Shown here in pieces: positions 45,805 through 54,695 of a stretch of 64,000 nucleotides of DNA; the stretch's first letter is position 1, and every line of letters starts with the position of its first letter. A program made the translations under genes and the position numbers. The DNA is from Viridibacterium sp047600765. Its GTDB lineage: Bacteria; Pseudomonadota; Gammaproteobacteria; Burkholderiales; Rhodocyclaceae. The stretch spans positions 186,001-250,000 of the forward strand of contig JASGKF010000001.1 in assembly GCA_047600765.1 (NCBI GenBank), in the 5' to 3' direction. The notes under the pieces are model-generated. The model saw only the letters and a program-made list of their open reading frames with translations. It was not told the DNA's origin and made no database searches.

Positions 45805-47124
45805 ATGAAACACGGGACGACATTGCGCGTCGCAGACCCGACGCAAACCCCTGCAAACGCAACGGCAAAGGCTGCCGCGGCGCGTGCAGCCGCGCCCGCG
45901 CCCATCACCAAGTCCGCCAAGCTCGCCAACGTCTGCTACGACATCCGAGGCCCCGTGCTCGAACGCGCCAAGCAAATGGAAGACGAAGGCCAGCGCATCA
46001 TGAAGCTGAACATCGGCAACGTGGCGCACTTTGGCCTCATGCCGCCCGAAGAAATCGTGCAGGACATGATCCACAACCTGCCCGACACGGCCGGCTACAC
46101 GGATTCCAAAGGCCTCTTCGCGCCGCGCAAGGCCATCATGCATTACTCGCAGGAGAAGGGTATCGCCGGTGTCACCATCGACGACATCTATCTCGGCAAC
46201 GGCGCGTCCGAACTGATCGTGATGAGCATGAACGCCCTGCTCAACCCGGGCGACGAAGTCCTGCTGCCGGCACCTGACTATCCACTCTACACCGGCGCCG
46301 TGGCGCTGTCGGGTGGCACGCCCGTGCATTACGTCTGCGACGAAAGCTCCGAGTGGATGCCGGACATCGCCGACATGCGCAAGAAGGTCACGCCCAACAC
46401 GCGCGCCATCGTCATCATCAACCCGAACAATCCGACCGGCGCCCTGTACCCGCGCGAAGTGCTCGAACAGATCGTGCAGATCGCGCGCGAACATCAGCTC
46501 ATCGTCTTCGCCGACGAGATCTACGACAAGACCCTCTACGACGACGCCGAGCACGTCAGCATCGCTTCGCTGGCCGACGATGTGTTGTTCCTCACCTTCA
46601 ATGGTCTGTCGAAGAACTACCGAGCATGCGGCTATCGCTCGGGCTGGATGATCGTCTCTGGCGAGAAGCGCCATGCCCGCGACTACATCGAAGGCCTCAA
46701 CATGCTGGCCTCGATGCGCCTGTGCGCCAACACTCCAGGGCAACTGGCCATCCAGACCGCGCTGGGCGGCTACCAGTCGATCAAGGACCTCGTCGCGCCC
46801 GGTGGCCGCCTGCGCCGTCAGCGCGACCTCGCATACGAGCTGCTCACGGCGATTCCCGGCGTCACCTGCGTCAAGCCGAAGGCCGCGCTGTACCTGTTCC
46901 CGCGTCTCGACCCGAAGATGTACCCGATCGCGGACGACCAGCAATTCATCCTCGAACTGCTCGAAGCCGAGCGCGTGCTGCTCGTCCAGGGCACCGGCTT
47001 CAACTGGAAGTCGCCAGACCACTTCCGCGTCGTCTTCCTGCCGCACGAAGATGACTTGCGCGAAGCCATCGGCCGCATTGCCCGCTTCCTCGAGGGCTAC
47101 CGGAAAAGGCATGGTGCTGCATGA
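45805..47124 (+). CDS. alaA: AlaA-like alanine/glutamate aminotransferase (class I/II PLP enzyme)
   Basis: 439 residues from ATG at 45805, with GGAG six bases before (GTG at 45793 is possible). Fold-type I features: IYLGNGASELI, PAPDYPLYTGAV, INPNNPTGALYP, FADEIYDK and the PLP Lys in NGLSKNYRACGYRSG. An Ala-rich N-terminal extension (about 10-35) is atypical. AlaA makes alanine from pyruvate. Gene order alaA - hom - thrC is common in betaproteobacteria, linking it to amino-acid synthesis. Confidence 0.88.
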   Translation: MKHGTTLRVADPTQTPANATAKAAAARAAAPAPITKSAKLANVCYDIRGPVLERAKQMEDEGQRIMKLNIGNVAHFGLMPPEEIVQDMIHNLPDTAGYTDSKGLFAPRKAIMHYSQEKGIAGVTIDDIYLGNGASELIVMSMNALLNPGDEVLLPAPDYPLYTGAVALSGGTPVHYVCDESSEWMPDIADMRKKVTPNTRAIVIINPNNPTGALYPREVLEQIVQIAREHQLIVFADEIYDKTLYDDAEHVSIASLADDVLFLTFNGLSKNYRACGYRSGWMIVSGEKRHARDYIEGLNMLASMRLCANTPGQLAIQTALGGYQSIKDLVAPGGRLRRQRDLAYELLTAIPGVTCVKPKAALYLFPRLDPKMYPIADDQQFILELLEAERVLLVQGTGFNWKSPDHFRVVFLPHEDDLREAIGRIARFLEGYRKRHGAA

Positions 47125-47666
47125 TTCGTCTGATCCTGACCATGCTATGCGTGGGCCTTTCGGCTTCCGCCATGGCCCAGTCTCAACTGACAACACCCAT
47201 TGCGCTGGGCGGTGACGTTTTTATTGATGTGCCGCGAGAGAAATGTCAGGCACGCAACGAGGATGGCGAGAAGCCTGGCTTTGCTCTCTCCACAACCAAG
47301 ATCAACTGCGGCGGAGTTTCTCTTTCCATAACCTCTTACCGCCCTACCAAGAGAGCCGACTCAGAAAAAGAGGCCGATGCGACCATACTGGCAATCATCA
47401 AAAGTGCGGATGACAAGTTAAGAACCACGTCGGAGTTCTTCAGCCTTTCTCATGGCGACTTTCAGGGGGGATACAGAACCCTGACTTCCGTCACCGATCT
47501 TGAAGAATTGAAGCTTGGTTATCCTGGCGCCTCCAAACATGTGGTGTTGGTTCGCATTGCCAACAGCACTACAGGTCTCTACGCCACCATCGGCACTCAT
47601 GCACTGGACGACGATTTCACCGTTGTTATTCAGGCGTTCAAAAACATGTATTTCAAGAAGAGCTAG
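47121..47666 (+). CDS. Secreted hypothetical protein inserted in the alaA-hom cluster
   Basis: 181 residues with signal peptide MIRLILTMLCVGLSASAMA ahead of QSQLTTP. Its ATG overlaps the alaA stop (ATGA). Two cysteines (CQARNEDG and INCGGVSL) may pair. I do not recognise the family. The codons have noticeably more A/T at third positions (CGA, AAA, ACA, TTT, ATT) than the flanking genes, hinting at later acquisition. Confidence 0.65.
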   Translation: MIRLILTMLCVGLSASAMAQSQLTTPIALGGDVFIDVPREKCQARNEDGEKPGFALSTTKINCGGVSLSITSYRPTKRADSEKEADATILAIIKSADDKLRTTSEFFSLSHGDFQGGYRTLTSVTDLEELKLGYPGASKHVVLVRIANSTTGLYATIGTHALDDDFTVVIQAFKNMYFKKS

Positions 47667-47668
47667 GC

Positions 47669-48109
47669 ATGCTTGCACTGATCGACATCTGCGACGAGCA
47701 CGGCGAAGTCCTGCAGCCCGCCCTGCTGGCGCAGGCCGAGGCCGTACATCGCCAGCTGCGCACGCGCATCCCCGCAGACTACGTGCCGAAGCTCAAGCGC
47801 GTCTTCCATGCTGGCGCGCGCATGACGGTCGCGGTGAAGGATGACAAGCTCGTCGCCCTCGCGGTGTGGCGTCACTTCGAAGATACGCACGACGGCTTCA
47901 AGTTCTACGTCGACGACCTCGTCACCGACGAAGCGCATCGCGGGCAAGGCATCGGCAGCGCGCTGATCGCCGGGCTCTGCGACAAAGCCAAAGCCGGTGG
48001 CGCGGCACATCTCGTTCTCGACGTCGGGGTGCAGCGTCACGAAACCCAGCGCTTCTGCTTCCGCGAACGCTTCTCCATCATTTCACACAGTTTCAAGAAA
48101 CCACTCTAA
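47669..48109 (+). CDS. GNAT-family N-acetyltransferase
   Basis: 146 residues. The acetyl-CoA loop motif is plain: DDLVTDEAHRGQGIGSALIAGL, with the C-terminal LDVGVQRHETQRFCFRERFSI. The substrate is unknown. TAATG overlap with hom gives translational coupling. Confidence 0.88.
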   Translation: MLALIDICDEHGEVLQPALLAQAEAVHRQLRTRIPADYVPKLKRVFHAGARMTVAVKDDKLVALAVWRHFEDTHDGFKFYVDDLVTDEAHRGQGIGSALIAGLCDKAKAGGAAHLVLDVGVQRHETQRFCFRERFSIISHSFKKPL

Positions 48110-49419
48110 TGAAACCCATCAACGTAGGCCTCCTTGGCATTGGCACCGTTGGCGGCGGCACCTGGACGGTGCTCGCACGCAACGCAGAAGAAATCACCCG
48201 TCGCGCGGGACGCCCGATCCAGATCACTGCGGTCGCGGATCGCAACGTCGAGCTCGCGCAAAAAGTCACAGGTGGGGCCGCACGCATCACGACGGACGCC
48301 TTTGAACTCGTCAAGGATCCCTCCATCGACATCGTCGTCGAGCTTATCGGTGGCTACACCGTGGCAAAGGAGCTCGTACTCACCGCCATCGAGAACGGCA
48401 AACATGTCGTGACGGCCAACAAGGCCCTGCTCGCAGTGCATGGCACCGAGATCTTTGCCGCCGCGCAAAAGAAGGGCGTGATGGTCGCGTTCGAAGCCGC
48501 AGTGGCTGGTGGCATCCCCATCATCAAGGCGCTGCGCGAAGGCCTCTCCGCCAACCGCATCCAGTGGATCGCCGGCATCATCAACGGCACGACGAACTTC
48601 ATCCTCTCCGAGATGCGCGACAAGGGCTTGCCCTTTGCCGACGTGCTCAAGGAAGCGCAAGCACTGGGCTACGCCGAAGCTGACCCGACCTTCGACATCG
48701 AAGGCGTCGATGCTGCACACAAGGCCACCATCATGTCGGCCATCGCTTTCGGCATCCCGGTGCAGTTCGACAAGGCCTATGTCGAAGGCATCACCAAGCT
48801 AGAAGCCACCGACATCAAGTACGCCGAACAGCTGGGCTACCGCATCAAGCTGCTGGGTATCGCCAAGCGCCGTCCGCAAGGTGTTGAGCTGCGCGTGCAT
48901 CCCACGCTGATTCCCGCCAAGCGCCTCATCGCCAACGTCGAAGGCGCGATGAATGCCGTGCTCGTGCATGGCGACGCAGTCGGCGCCACCCTCTACTACG
49001 GCAAGGGCGCCGGCGCCGAGCCGACCGCTTCGGCCGTCATCGCCGACCTCGTCGACGTGACGCGCCTGCACACCGCCGACCCGGGTAACCGCGTGCCTCA
49101 CCTCGCCTTCCAGGCCGACAAGCTCGCCGATCTGCCTATCCTGCCGATCGAGCAGGTCGAGACCGCCTACTACCTGCGTCTGCGTGTCGAAGACAAGCCC
49201 GGTGTGCTCGCTGACATCACGCGCGCTCTCGCCGACCATGCCATCTCCATCGACGCCATGCTGCAGAAAGAACCGGCTGAAGGCGAATCGCAGACCGACA
49301 TCGTCGTGCTCACGCACCGCGCTGTCGAAGGCAATGTGAATTCCGCCATCGCACGCATCGAGGCCCTGCCGACGGTGCTGGGCGCGGTCAAGCGCATCCG
49401 CCTTGAAGAGCTGAACTGA
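48109..49419 (+). CDS. hom: Homoserine dehydrogenase
   Basis: 436 residues from ATG at 48109. NAD(P)-binding start MKPINVGLLGIGTVGGGTW; catalytic core GIINGTTNFILSEM and ADPTFDIEGVDAAHK; C-terminal ACT domain (about 350-436: LRLRVEDKPGVLADITRALA) for threonine feedback. Makes homoserine from aspartate semialdehyde for threonine and methionine. Confidence 0.97.
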   Translation: MKPINVGLLGIGTVGGGTWTVLARNAEEITRRAGRPIQITAVADRNVELAQKVTGGAARITTDAFELVKDPSIDIVVELIGGYTVAKELVLTAIENGKHVVTANKALLAVHGTEIFAAAQKKGVMVAFEAAVAGGIPIIKALREGLSANRIQWIAGIINGTTNFILSEMRDKGLPFADVLKEAQALGYAEADPTFDIEGVDAAHKATIMSAIAFGIPVQFDKAYVEGITKLEATDIKYAEQLGYRIKLLGIAKRRPQGVELRVHPTLIPAKRLIANVEGAMNAVLVHGDAVGATLYYGKGAGAEPTASAVIADLVDVTRLHTADPGNRVPHLAFQADKLADLPILPIEQVETAYYLRLRVEDKPGVLADITRALADHAISIDAMLQKEPAEGESQTDIVVLTHRAVEGNVNSAIARIEALPTVLGAVKRIRLEELN

Positions 49420-49433
49420 GATCAGCAGCGATC

Positions 49434-49733
49434 ATGAAACCGCAACATCTCCTGCTGTTTCTGATCGCTGTGCTGACCGGCTGTGCAACCGGCTCCTCCG
49501 TCGTACAGGATGGTCTCGACGGCTACCGGGTTACCGTAGCCGGCAAGGCGACCGACACACCCCTGAATGTCCTGCAATCTGAAGCCCAGGCACATGCCGG
49601 CAAACACTGCGCGGACAAGAACCTGTTACTGCAGATCAGGAACTTCGAAGCAAAGCCTCCGCGGCAAGCAGGCGAAAAGCTGGAAGCCACGCTGAAATTC
49701 CGCTGCGTCGGCAAGCCCGAACGCCTCAAGTAA
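49434..49733 (+). CDS. Small hypothetical lipoprotein between hom and thrC
   Basis: 99 residues with lipoprotein signal and lipobox LTGC (MKPQHLLLFLIAVLTGC). The mature part has two further Cys (HCADKN, FRCVGK). No known family; outer-membrane sorting is likely (Ala after Cys). It sits 14 bases after hom and 21 before thrC, so it is in the same transcript. Confidence 0.7.
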   Translation: MKPQHLLLFLIAVLTGCATGSSVVQDGLDGYRVTVAGKATDTPLNVLQSEAQAHAGKHCADKNLLLQIRNFEAKPPRQAGEKLEATLKFRCVGKPERLK

Positions 49734-49754
49734 TAATCAGAACACAGACAAGCC

Positions 49755-51182
49755 ATGCAATACCTCTCCACGCGCGGCAAGGCGCCGCAAAAAACATTCA
49801 CTCAGATCCTGCTTGGCGGCCTGATGGAAGACGGCGGTCTCGCGCTGCCGCTCCAGTACCCGCAGCTCACGACGGAAGAGCTCGCCGCCATGCGTGGCAT
49901 GAACTACCGCGAGCTGGCTTTCGCCGTGCTCTCGAAGTTCGCAGACGACATCCCTGCCGCTGATCTCAAAGCGCTGGTCGACAAGACCTATACCGCGCAG
50001 GTGTATTGCAACGGTCGCCCCGACTCGGACGCAGAGGCCATCACACCACTGCGCGAAATCGAGCCTGGCCTGTTCCTGCAGGAGTTGTCGAACGGCCCGA
50101 CGCTGGCGTTCAAAGACATGGCCATGCAGCTGCTCGGCAACCTGTTCGAGTACGCACTGGACAAGACGGGTGAGCACCTCAACATCCTCGGCGCGACCTC
50201 GGGCGATACTGGCTCATCGGCTGAATACGCGATGCGCGGCAAGAAGGGCGTGAAGGTCTTCATGCTCTCGCCGCACGGCAAGATGAGTGCCTTCCAGACC
50301 GCACAGATGTTCTCGCTGCAGGATCCGAACATCTTCAACATCGCCGTGCGTGGCGTGTTCGATGACGCGCAGGACATCGTCAAGGCTGTTTCCAACGACC
50401 TGGACTTCAAGACGAACTACCGCATCGGCACGGTCAATTCGATCAACTGGGCACGCGTCGTCGCCCAAGTCGTGTACTACTTCAAGGGCTATTTCGCGGC
50501 GACAAAGTCAAATGACGAAGTGGTCTCGTTCTCGGTGCCGTCCGGCAACTTCGGCAACATCTGCGCCGGCCACATCGCACGCATGATGGGCCTGCCGATC
50601 CGCAAGCTGATCCTCGCCACCAACGAGAACGACGTGCTCGATGAATTCTTCCGCACCGGCGTCTATCGCCCGCGCGGCACGGCCGAGACTCAACAGACGT
50701 CCAGCCCGTCGATGGATATTTCCAAAGCATCGAACTTCGAACGCTTCATCTACGACCTCGTTGGTCGTGATCCGGCCGTCGTGCGCGAGCTTTGGGCATC
50801 CGTTGACAAGGGTGGTGCCTTCGATCTGTCTGCTACGCCCTACTTTCCGCGCATCGAGGAATACGGTTTCGTGTCGGGCCGTAGCACCCACGGTCATCGC
50901 CTCGCAACGATCCGCAGCACGCAGGAGAAGTACGACGTCATGATCGACCCGCACACCGCCGACGGTCTCAAGGTCGGCCTGGAGCACCGCGAAGCCGGGG
51001 TGCCGCTGGTGGTGCTGGAAACGGCATTGCCTGCCAAGTTCGAAGAGACGATCCAGGAAGCGCTTGCTCAGAAGCCATGGCGACCCAAGGCCTTCGACAA
51101 CATCGAAGCGTTACCGCAACGCTCGATGGTGGTCGATGTCAGCGTCCAGCAGGTCAAGGACATTGTCGTGACCAATGCCTGA
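49755..51182 (+). CDS. thrC: Threonine synthase
   Basis: 475 residues, the longer proteobacterial/fungal class. PLP Lys120 in LSNGPTLAFKDMAMQ; GATSGDTGSSAEYAM; phosphate loop VPSGNFGNICAGH. Converts O-phosphohomoserine to threonine. Last gene of the alaA-to-thrC run, ended by a strong terminator. Confidence 0.97.
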   Translation: MQYLSTRGKAPQKTFTQILLGGLMEDGGLALPLQYPQLTTEELAAMRGMNYRELAFAVLSKFADDIPAADLKALVDKTYTAQVYCNGRPDSDAEAITPLREIEPGLFLQELSNGPTLAFKDMAMQLLGNLFEYALDKTGEHLNILGATSGDTGSSAEYAMRGKKGVKVFMLSPHGKMSAFQTAQMFSLQDPNIFNIAVRGVFDDAQDIVKAVSNDLDFKTNYRIGTVNSINWARVVAQVVYYFKGYFAATKSNDEVVSFSVPSGNFGNICAGHIARMMGLPIRKLILATNENDVLDEFFRTGVYRPRGTAETQQTSSPSMDISKASNFERFIYDLVGRDPAVVRELWASVDKGGAFDLSATPYFPRIEEYGFVSGRSTHGHRLATIRSTQEKYDVMIDPHTADGLKVGLEHREAGVPLVVLETALPAKFEETIQEALAQKPWRPKAFDNIEALPQRSMVVDVSVQQVKDIVVTNA

Positions 51183-51200
51183 CGCCCGGCACACAAACAA

Positions 51201-51229
51201 AAAAGGCAGACCCGAGGGTCTGCCTTTTT
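51201..51229. terminator. Bidirectional intrinsic terminator between thrC and the cold-shock gene
   Basis: AAAAGGCAGACC (51201-51212) pairs with GGTCTGCCTTTT (51217-51228) around CGAG, flanked by A and T tracts. It stops thrC (+) and the convergent csp gene (-). Confidence 0.93.
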
Positions 51230-51245
51230 CTTTACCGGATACCGA

Positions 51246-51449
51246 TCAGAGCGGCTTGATCGTCGAAGCTTGCTGACCCTTGGGGCCTTGCTTCACTTCG
51301 AACTCGACGCGCTGGCCTTCCTTGAGGGAACGGAAGCCGGCACCCGAGATTTCAGAGAAATGCGCGAACAGGTCTTCACCACCGCCGTCCGGCGTAATGA
51401 AGCCAAAGCCCTTTGCATCGTTGAACCACTTAACAATTCCAGTTGCCAT
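51246..51449 (-). CDS. Cold-shock-domain protein (CspA family)
   Basis: 67 residues from ATG at 51449 (MATGIVKWFNDAKGFGFITPD). RNP1 is KGFGFI; RNP2 reads DLFAHF. Single OB-fold RNA chaperone. The 234 bases upstream to the sppA stop would allow a long leader of the kind that controls cspA mRNAs. Confidence 0.95.
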   Translation of the reverse strand: MATGIVKWFNDAKGFGFITPDGGGEDLFAHFSEISGAGFRSLKEGQRVEFEVKQGPKGQQASTIKPL

Positions 51450-51640
51450 AACCAACATCCTTACTTTCAGTAGAACACACAGGCTGAAATTCAGCCCTTC
51501 CGAAGCAAACGAAACCGGAAAGCAGTGCGAACACTGGATGGCATCCACCGGAGAGTGGCGTCAGGCGTACACGACACAAAAGCAACCCGCGCTTGCTGGA
51601 TTGGACGATAAGCCAAGCGAATGGCCGAATCAATACGCAA

Positions 51641-51665
51641 GACCCTGAAAACAGGGCCTTTTTGC
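51641..51665. terminator. Weak hairpin with T-run between sppA and csp
   Basis: CCCTG (51643-51647) and CAGGG (51652-51656) around AAAA, followed on the plus strand by CCTTTTTG. It sits 20-40 bases past the sppA stop but the T-run faces the other way, so its role is unclear. Confidence 0.35.
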
Positions 51666-51683
51666 CTTGGTGTTTACCCCAAG

Positions 51684-52682
51684 TCAGCGCCAGCGAACCT
51701 CGTCTGCACCGCCCGTGATGCCTGACATGACGCTGGCGCCGAAGCGCTTGGCAAAGCGTTCGGCGATGTTCTCGCGAGCCGTGTAGTCGCGCACTTCGGG
51801 CACCTTGATCACATCGCGTGCAACCGAATCCACCGTGCCATAACCGTCGGCAAGACCGAGTTCGATGCTCTTTGCACCAGACCAGAAGAGCCCCGAGAAC
51901 ATCTCGGGCGTCTCCTTCAGACGATTGCCACGTCCCTTGCGCACCACGTCGATGAACTGCTGGTGAATTTCGGCCAGCATGCTTTTGGCATGCTCGACAT
52001 GGCGTGGCACTTCGGGTGAGAAAGGATCCAGCAAGGCCTTGTTCTCCCCTGCTGTCAGCAGACGACGCTCCACACCCAGCTTCTTCATCGCTTCGGTAAA
52101 ACCAAACCCGTCCATGCGCACACCGATGGAACCGACGATGCTGGCCTTGTCGACAAAGATCTTGTCGCCCGCCACCGCGATGTAATAACCACCTGATGCG
52201 CAGATGTCTTCAACCACGACGTAAAGCGGAATGTCCGCGTGCGCCTTGCGCAAGCGGGCGATCTCGTCGTTGATGATGCCGGACTGCACGGGGCTGCCAC
52301 CCGGACTGTTGATACGCAGGATGACGCCGCGGGTACCGCTGTCCTCGAATGCCGACTTCAACGCATCGATGACGTTTTCTGCGCTGGCGTCGGCACCGGG
52401 AGCAATGGGACCTTCAATCTGCACCAGAGCCGTGTGTTCACCGCCCTTGCCTTCCTTGTCTGCCTTGCCGCCGCCACCCCACACCATGAACAGGATGAAG
52501 CCAAAATAGGCGAAGCCCAGGGCCTTGAAGAAGATGCCCCAGCGACGACGACGACGCTGCTCGCGCAGGCTTTCGAAAGCCAGCTTCTCCAGTACGTTAC
52601 GCTCCCAGCCCAGATCCGACTTGCTGCTCTGCGTGGTACCGGCACTCACTGCATTGCCTGCGAACTCCTGCTCGTCACTCAT
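51684..52682 (-). CDS. sppA: Signal peptide peptidase SppA, 36-kDa type (S49)
   Basis: 332 residues. One TM about 49-67 (FFKALGFAYFGFILFMVW) after a basic RRRRRW stretch, then a single S49 domain: LRINSPGGSPVQSG, nucleophile Ser in CASGGYYIAVA, and the Lys region LTAGENKALLDPF. Cuts leftover signal peptides in the membrane. Start overlaps the Rieske gene stop. Confidence 0.93.
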   Translation of the reverse strand: MSDEQEFAGNAVSAGTTQSSKSDLGWERNVLEKLAFESLREQRRRRRWGIFFKALGFAYFGFILFMVWGGGGKADKEGKGGEHTALVQIEGPIAPGADASAENVIDALKSAFEDSGTRGVILRINSPGGSPVQSGIINDEIARLRKAHADIPLYVVVEDICASGGYYIAVAGDKIFVDKASIVGSIGVRMDGFGFTEAMKKLGVERRLLTAGENKALLDPFSPEVPRHVEHAKSMLAEIHQQFIDVVRKGRGNRLKETPEMFSGLFWSGAKSIELGLADGYGTVDSVARDVIKVPEVRDYTARENIAERFAKRFGASVMSGITGGADEVRWR

Positions 52683-53035
52683 GTGCTTTGGCTCTCGTTG
52701 GATTCAATCAGATAGACATGCCCGTCGCGCTCTTCGACGCGCAGCGGCTGCAGCCCGTTCCCGCGGCAGGGGCCTCCGGCACAACGACCGGTGTCGGCTT
52801 CGTACAGGGCACCGTGGGTGGCGCAAACCAAGTATATCCCTGCATCATCAAAGAACCGCCCCTCCTGCCAGTCCAGCTCTACGGCAATATGGCCACACTG
52901 GTTGAGGTAGGCGCGCGGCAAACCCTCGAAGCGCACGACGAACGCAGGCACTTCACCATGCGGCATCCCGACGGTGAAGCGCACACCCTCCCCGCCTTCT
53001 GCAAGCTCAGCGGATTCACAGATCAGGCGTGACAT
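52679..53035 (-). CDS. Rieske [2Fe-2S] domain protein
   Basis: 118 residues from ATG at 53035. The cluster motif is CGH ... CATH (NQCGHIAVELDW, VCATHGALYEADTG), the Cys-x-His/Cys-x2-His pattern of small soluble Rieske ferredoxins. No signal peptide. It overlaps the phosphatase gene by 13 bases and sppA by four, so a four-gene run rluC - gph - Rieske - sppA is likely one operon. Confidence 0.9.
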   Translation of the reverse strand: MSRLICESAELAEGGEGVRFTVGMPHGEVPAFVVRFEGLPRAYLNQCGHIAVELDWQEGRFFDDAGIYLVCATHGALYEADTGRCAGGPCRGNGLQPLRVEERDGHVYLIESNESQST

Positions 53036-53682
53036 GCGAGCCACTCCGGCAGCGCTCCCACCTCGTCCAGGATCGCCAGATAAGGTTCGCGCTGCAATTC
53101 GCTCAGCGGATGCGCGCCACAGCTCACTGCCACGGCCGCCGTGCCAGCATTCCGCGCCATCTGCAGGTCATGCGTGGTGTCACCCACCATCAACACACGC
53201 TCCGGAGCCACGTCAAACTCCTCGATCAGTTCCAGCAGCATCATGGGATCAGGTTTGGACGCAGTCTCATCTGCGCAGCGTGTCGCGTCGAAAAAGCCGG
53301 TCAGCCCAGCCTGCTCCAGCGCACGGATCAAACCCTGGCGCGCCTTACCCGTCGCCACGGTGAGCAGATACCCCTCTGCGCGCAGCGCCGCCAACATCTC
53401 GCGGACGCCGGGGAACAGGTTGACGTCCTTGTCTCGCCCGAGAAAGTGATAACGATAACGTTCGAGCAGCGCGGGATGACGCCCTGGCTCCAGATCGGGC
53501 CACAGCCACGCAAAGGCCTGCATGAGACCCAGCCCGATCACGTGGGAGGCTTCTTCCCGCGTCGGCACGGCGAGTCCGAGATCGCGCGCCGCCTCCTGCA
53601 ACGAAGTGGCAATCAACGACGTGGAATCAATCAGCGTGCCATCCCAGTCGAAGGCAATAAGGTCAAATTTTCGGGCTGCCAT
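53023..53682 (-). CDS. HAD-superfamily phosphatase (Gph/phosphoglycolate-phosphatase-like)
   Basis: 219 residues. HAD motifs: FDWDGTLIDS (nucleophile Asp), VATGKARQGL, and MVGDTTHDLQMARNAG with a Lys in ASKPDP. A helical cap lies between. Substrate phosphoglycolate is possible but not certain; in this position (after rluC) it is common in betaproteobacteria. Starts inside the rluC end (20-base overlap). Confidence 0.88.
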   Translation of the reverse strand: MAARKFDLIAFDWDGTLIDSTSLIATSLQEAARDLGLAVPTREEASHVIGLGLMQAFAWLWPDLEPGRHPALLERYRYHFLGRDKDVNLFPGVREMLAALRAEGYLLTVATGKARQGLIRALEQAGLTGFFDATRCADETASKPDPMMLLELIEEFDVAPERVLMVGDTTHDLQMARNAGTAAVAVSCGAHPLSELQREPYLAILDEVGALPEWLACHA

Positions 53683-54679
53683 CCTGCTTGTGTGTCCTGT
53701 TTACATGGTCCAGATAAGTCTGCAGATCATCCGGCAAGGGTGATCGCAATTCGAGCAGTGCCCCGCTGACCGGATGATGGAAGCGCAGCAGCGCGGCATG
53801 CAGAAACATGCGGGGCAGGCCCTCCTTCATCAAGGCCTTGTTGAGCGCAAAGTCACCGTACTTGTCATCGCCGAGCAGCGGGAAGCCCAGATGCTGGAGA
53901 TGGACGCGGATCTGATGCGTCCGCCCAGTCTTGAGTTCAACCTCCAGCAGGCTGCTGTACTGCCCTGCCCGCTCCCAGCGGGCCTGCAATCGCACGATGC
54001 TGTGTGAAGGCTTGCCTTCGGGGCTGACGCGAACGCGCCGCTCACCATCGGGCAGCAGGTATTTGTGCAGTGAAAGCTTCACGTGCTGCAACGCATTAAT
54101 CCAGCGCCCCGGCACCATGGTCAGGTAGCGCTTCTCGACCTTGCCATCGCGCATCTGGTCCTGCACATGATTGAGCGCAGCCCGGCGCTTGCCAATGATC
54201 AGCAGGCCCGAGGTTTCACGGTCCAGGCGATGCGCCAGCTCCAGGAAACGTGCCGTCGGACGCTGCGCCCGCAATTGCTCGATGACGCCGTAGCTGACGC
54301 CGCTGCCTCCATGGACAGCCACACCGGCTGGCTTGTCGATCACCAGCAGCGAGTCATCCTCGTAGACCACGCTGAACTCACGCGGCGGCGCGCTGGCCAC
54401 GGCACCTTCTGTTCGTTCCGCCAAGCGAATCGGCGGAATGCGCAGCTCGTCACCTGCGACAACCCGGTAGGTCTGGCTGACCCGACCACCATTCACCCGC
54501 ACCTCGCCGCTACGCAGGATCCGGTAGATATGGCTCTTCGGAACCCCCTTGCATTCACGCAGCAGGAAATTGTCGATGCGCTGCCCGGCATCCTCCTCTC
54601 CCACCAGTACCCGACGTACCGCCGGTTGGGGCGAAGAAGCCGGCTTTCCGGCGCCAATTGCTGCTTTGCGTAAAGTCAC
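53663..54679 (-). CDS. rluC: 23S rRNA pseudouridine synthase RluC
   Basis: 338 residues. S4 RNA-binding domain (about 32-95: QRIDNFLLRECKGVPKSHIYR) then the RluA-family catalytic domain with Asp in AHRLDRETSGLLII and LKTGRTHQIRVHL. RluC modifies U955, U2504 and U2580 (E. coli numbers). Divergent from rne, the same neighbour as in E. coli. Confidence 0.93.
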   Translation of the reverse strand: MTLRKAAIGAGKPASSPQPAVRRVLVGEEDAGQRIDNFLLRECKGVPKSHIYRILRSGEVRVNGGRVSQTYRVVAGDELRIPPIRLAERTEGAVASAPPREFSVVYEDDSLLVIDKPAGVAVHGGSGVSYGVIEQLRAQRPTARFLELAHRLDRETSGLLIIGKRRAALNHVQDQMRDGKVEKRYLTMVPGRWINALQHVKLSLHKYLLPDGERRVRVSPEGKPSHSIVRLQARWERAGQYSSLLEVELKTGRTHQIRVHLQHLGFPLLGDDKYGDFALNKALMKEGLPRMFLHAALLRFHHPVSGALLELRSPLPDDLQTYLDHVNRTHKQDGSPKI

Positions 54680-54695
54680 GTTCTTCCCATATACT
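54666..54695 (+). promoter_or_regulatory. Putative rne promoter
   Basis: TTGCGT (54666-54671), an 18-base spacer and TATACT (54690-54695). Transcription from about 54702 would give rne a leader of about 590 bases. It overlaps the 5' end of divergent rluC. Confidence 0.55.

Noticed and set aside
45505..47196. 563-codon open frame on the minus strand opposite alaA
   Set aside because: Shadow of alaA and its flanks; no recognisable motif.
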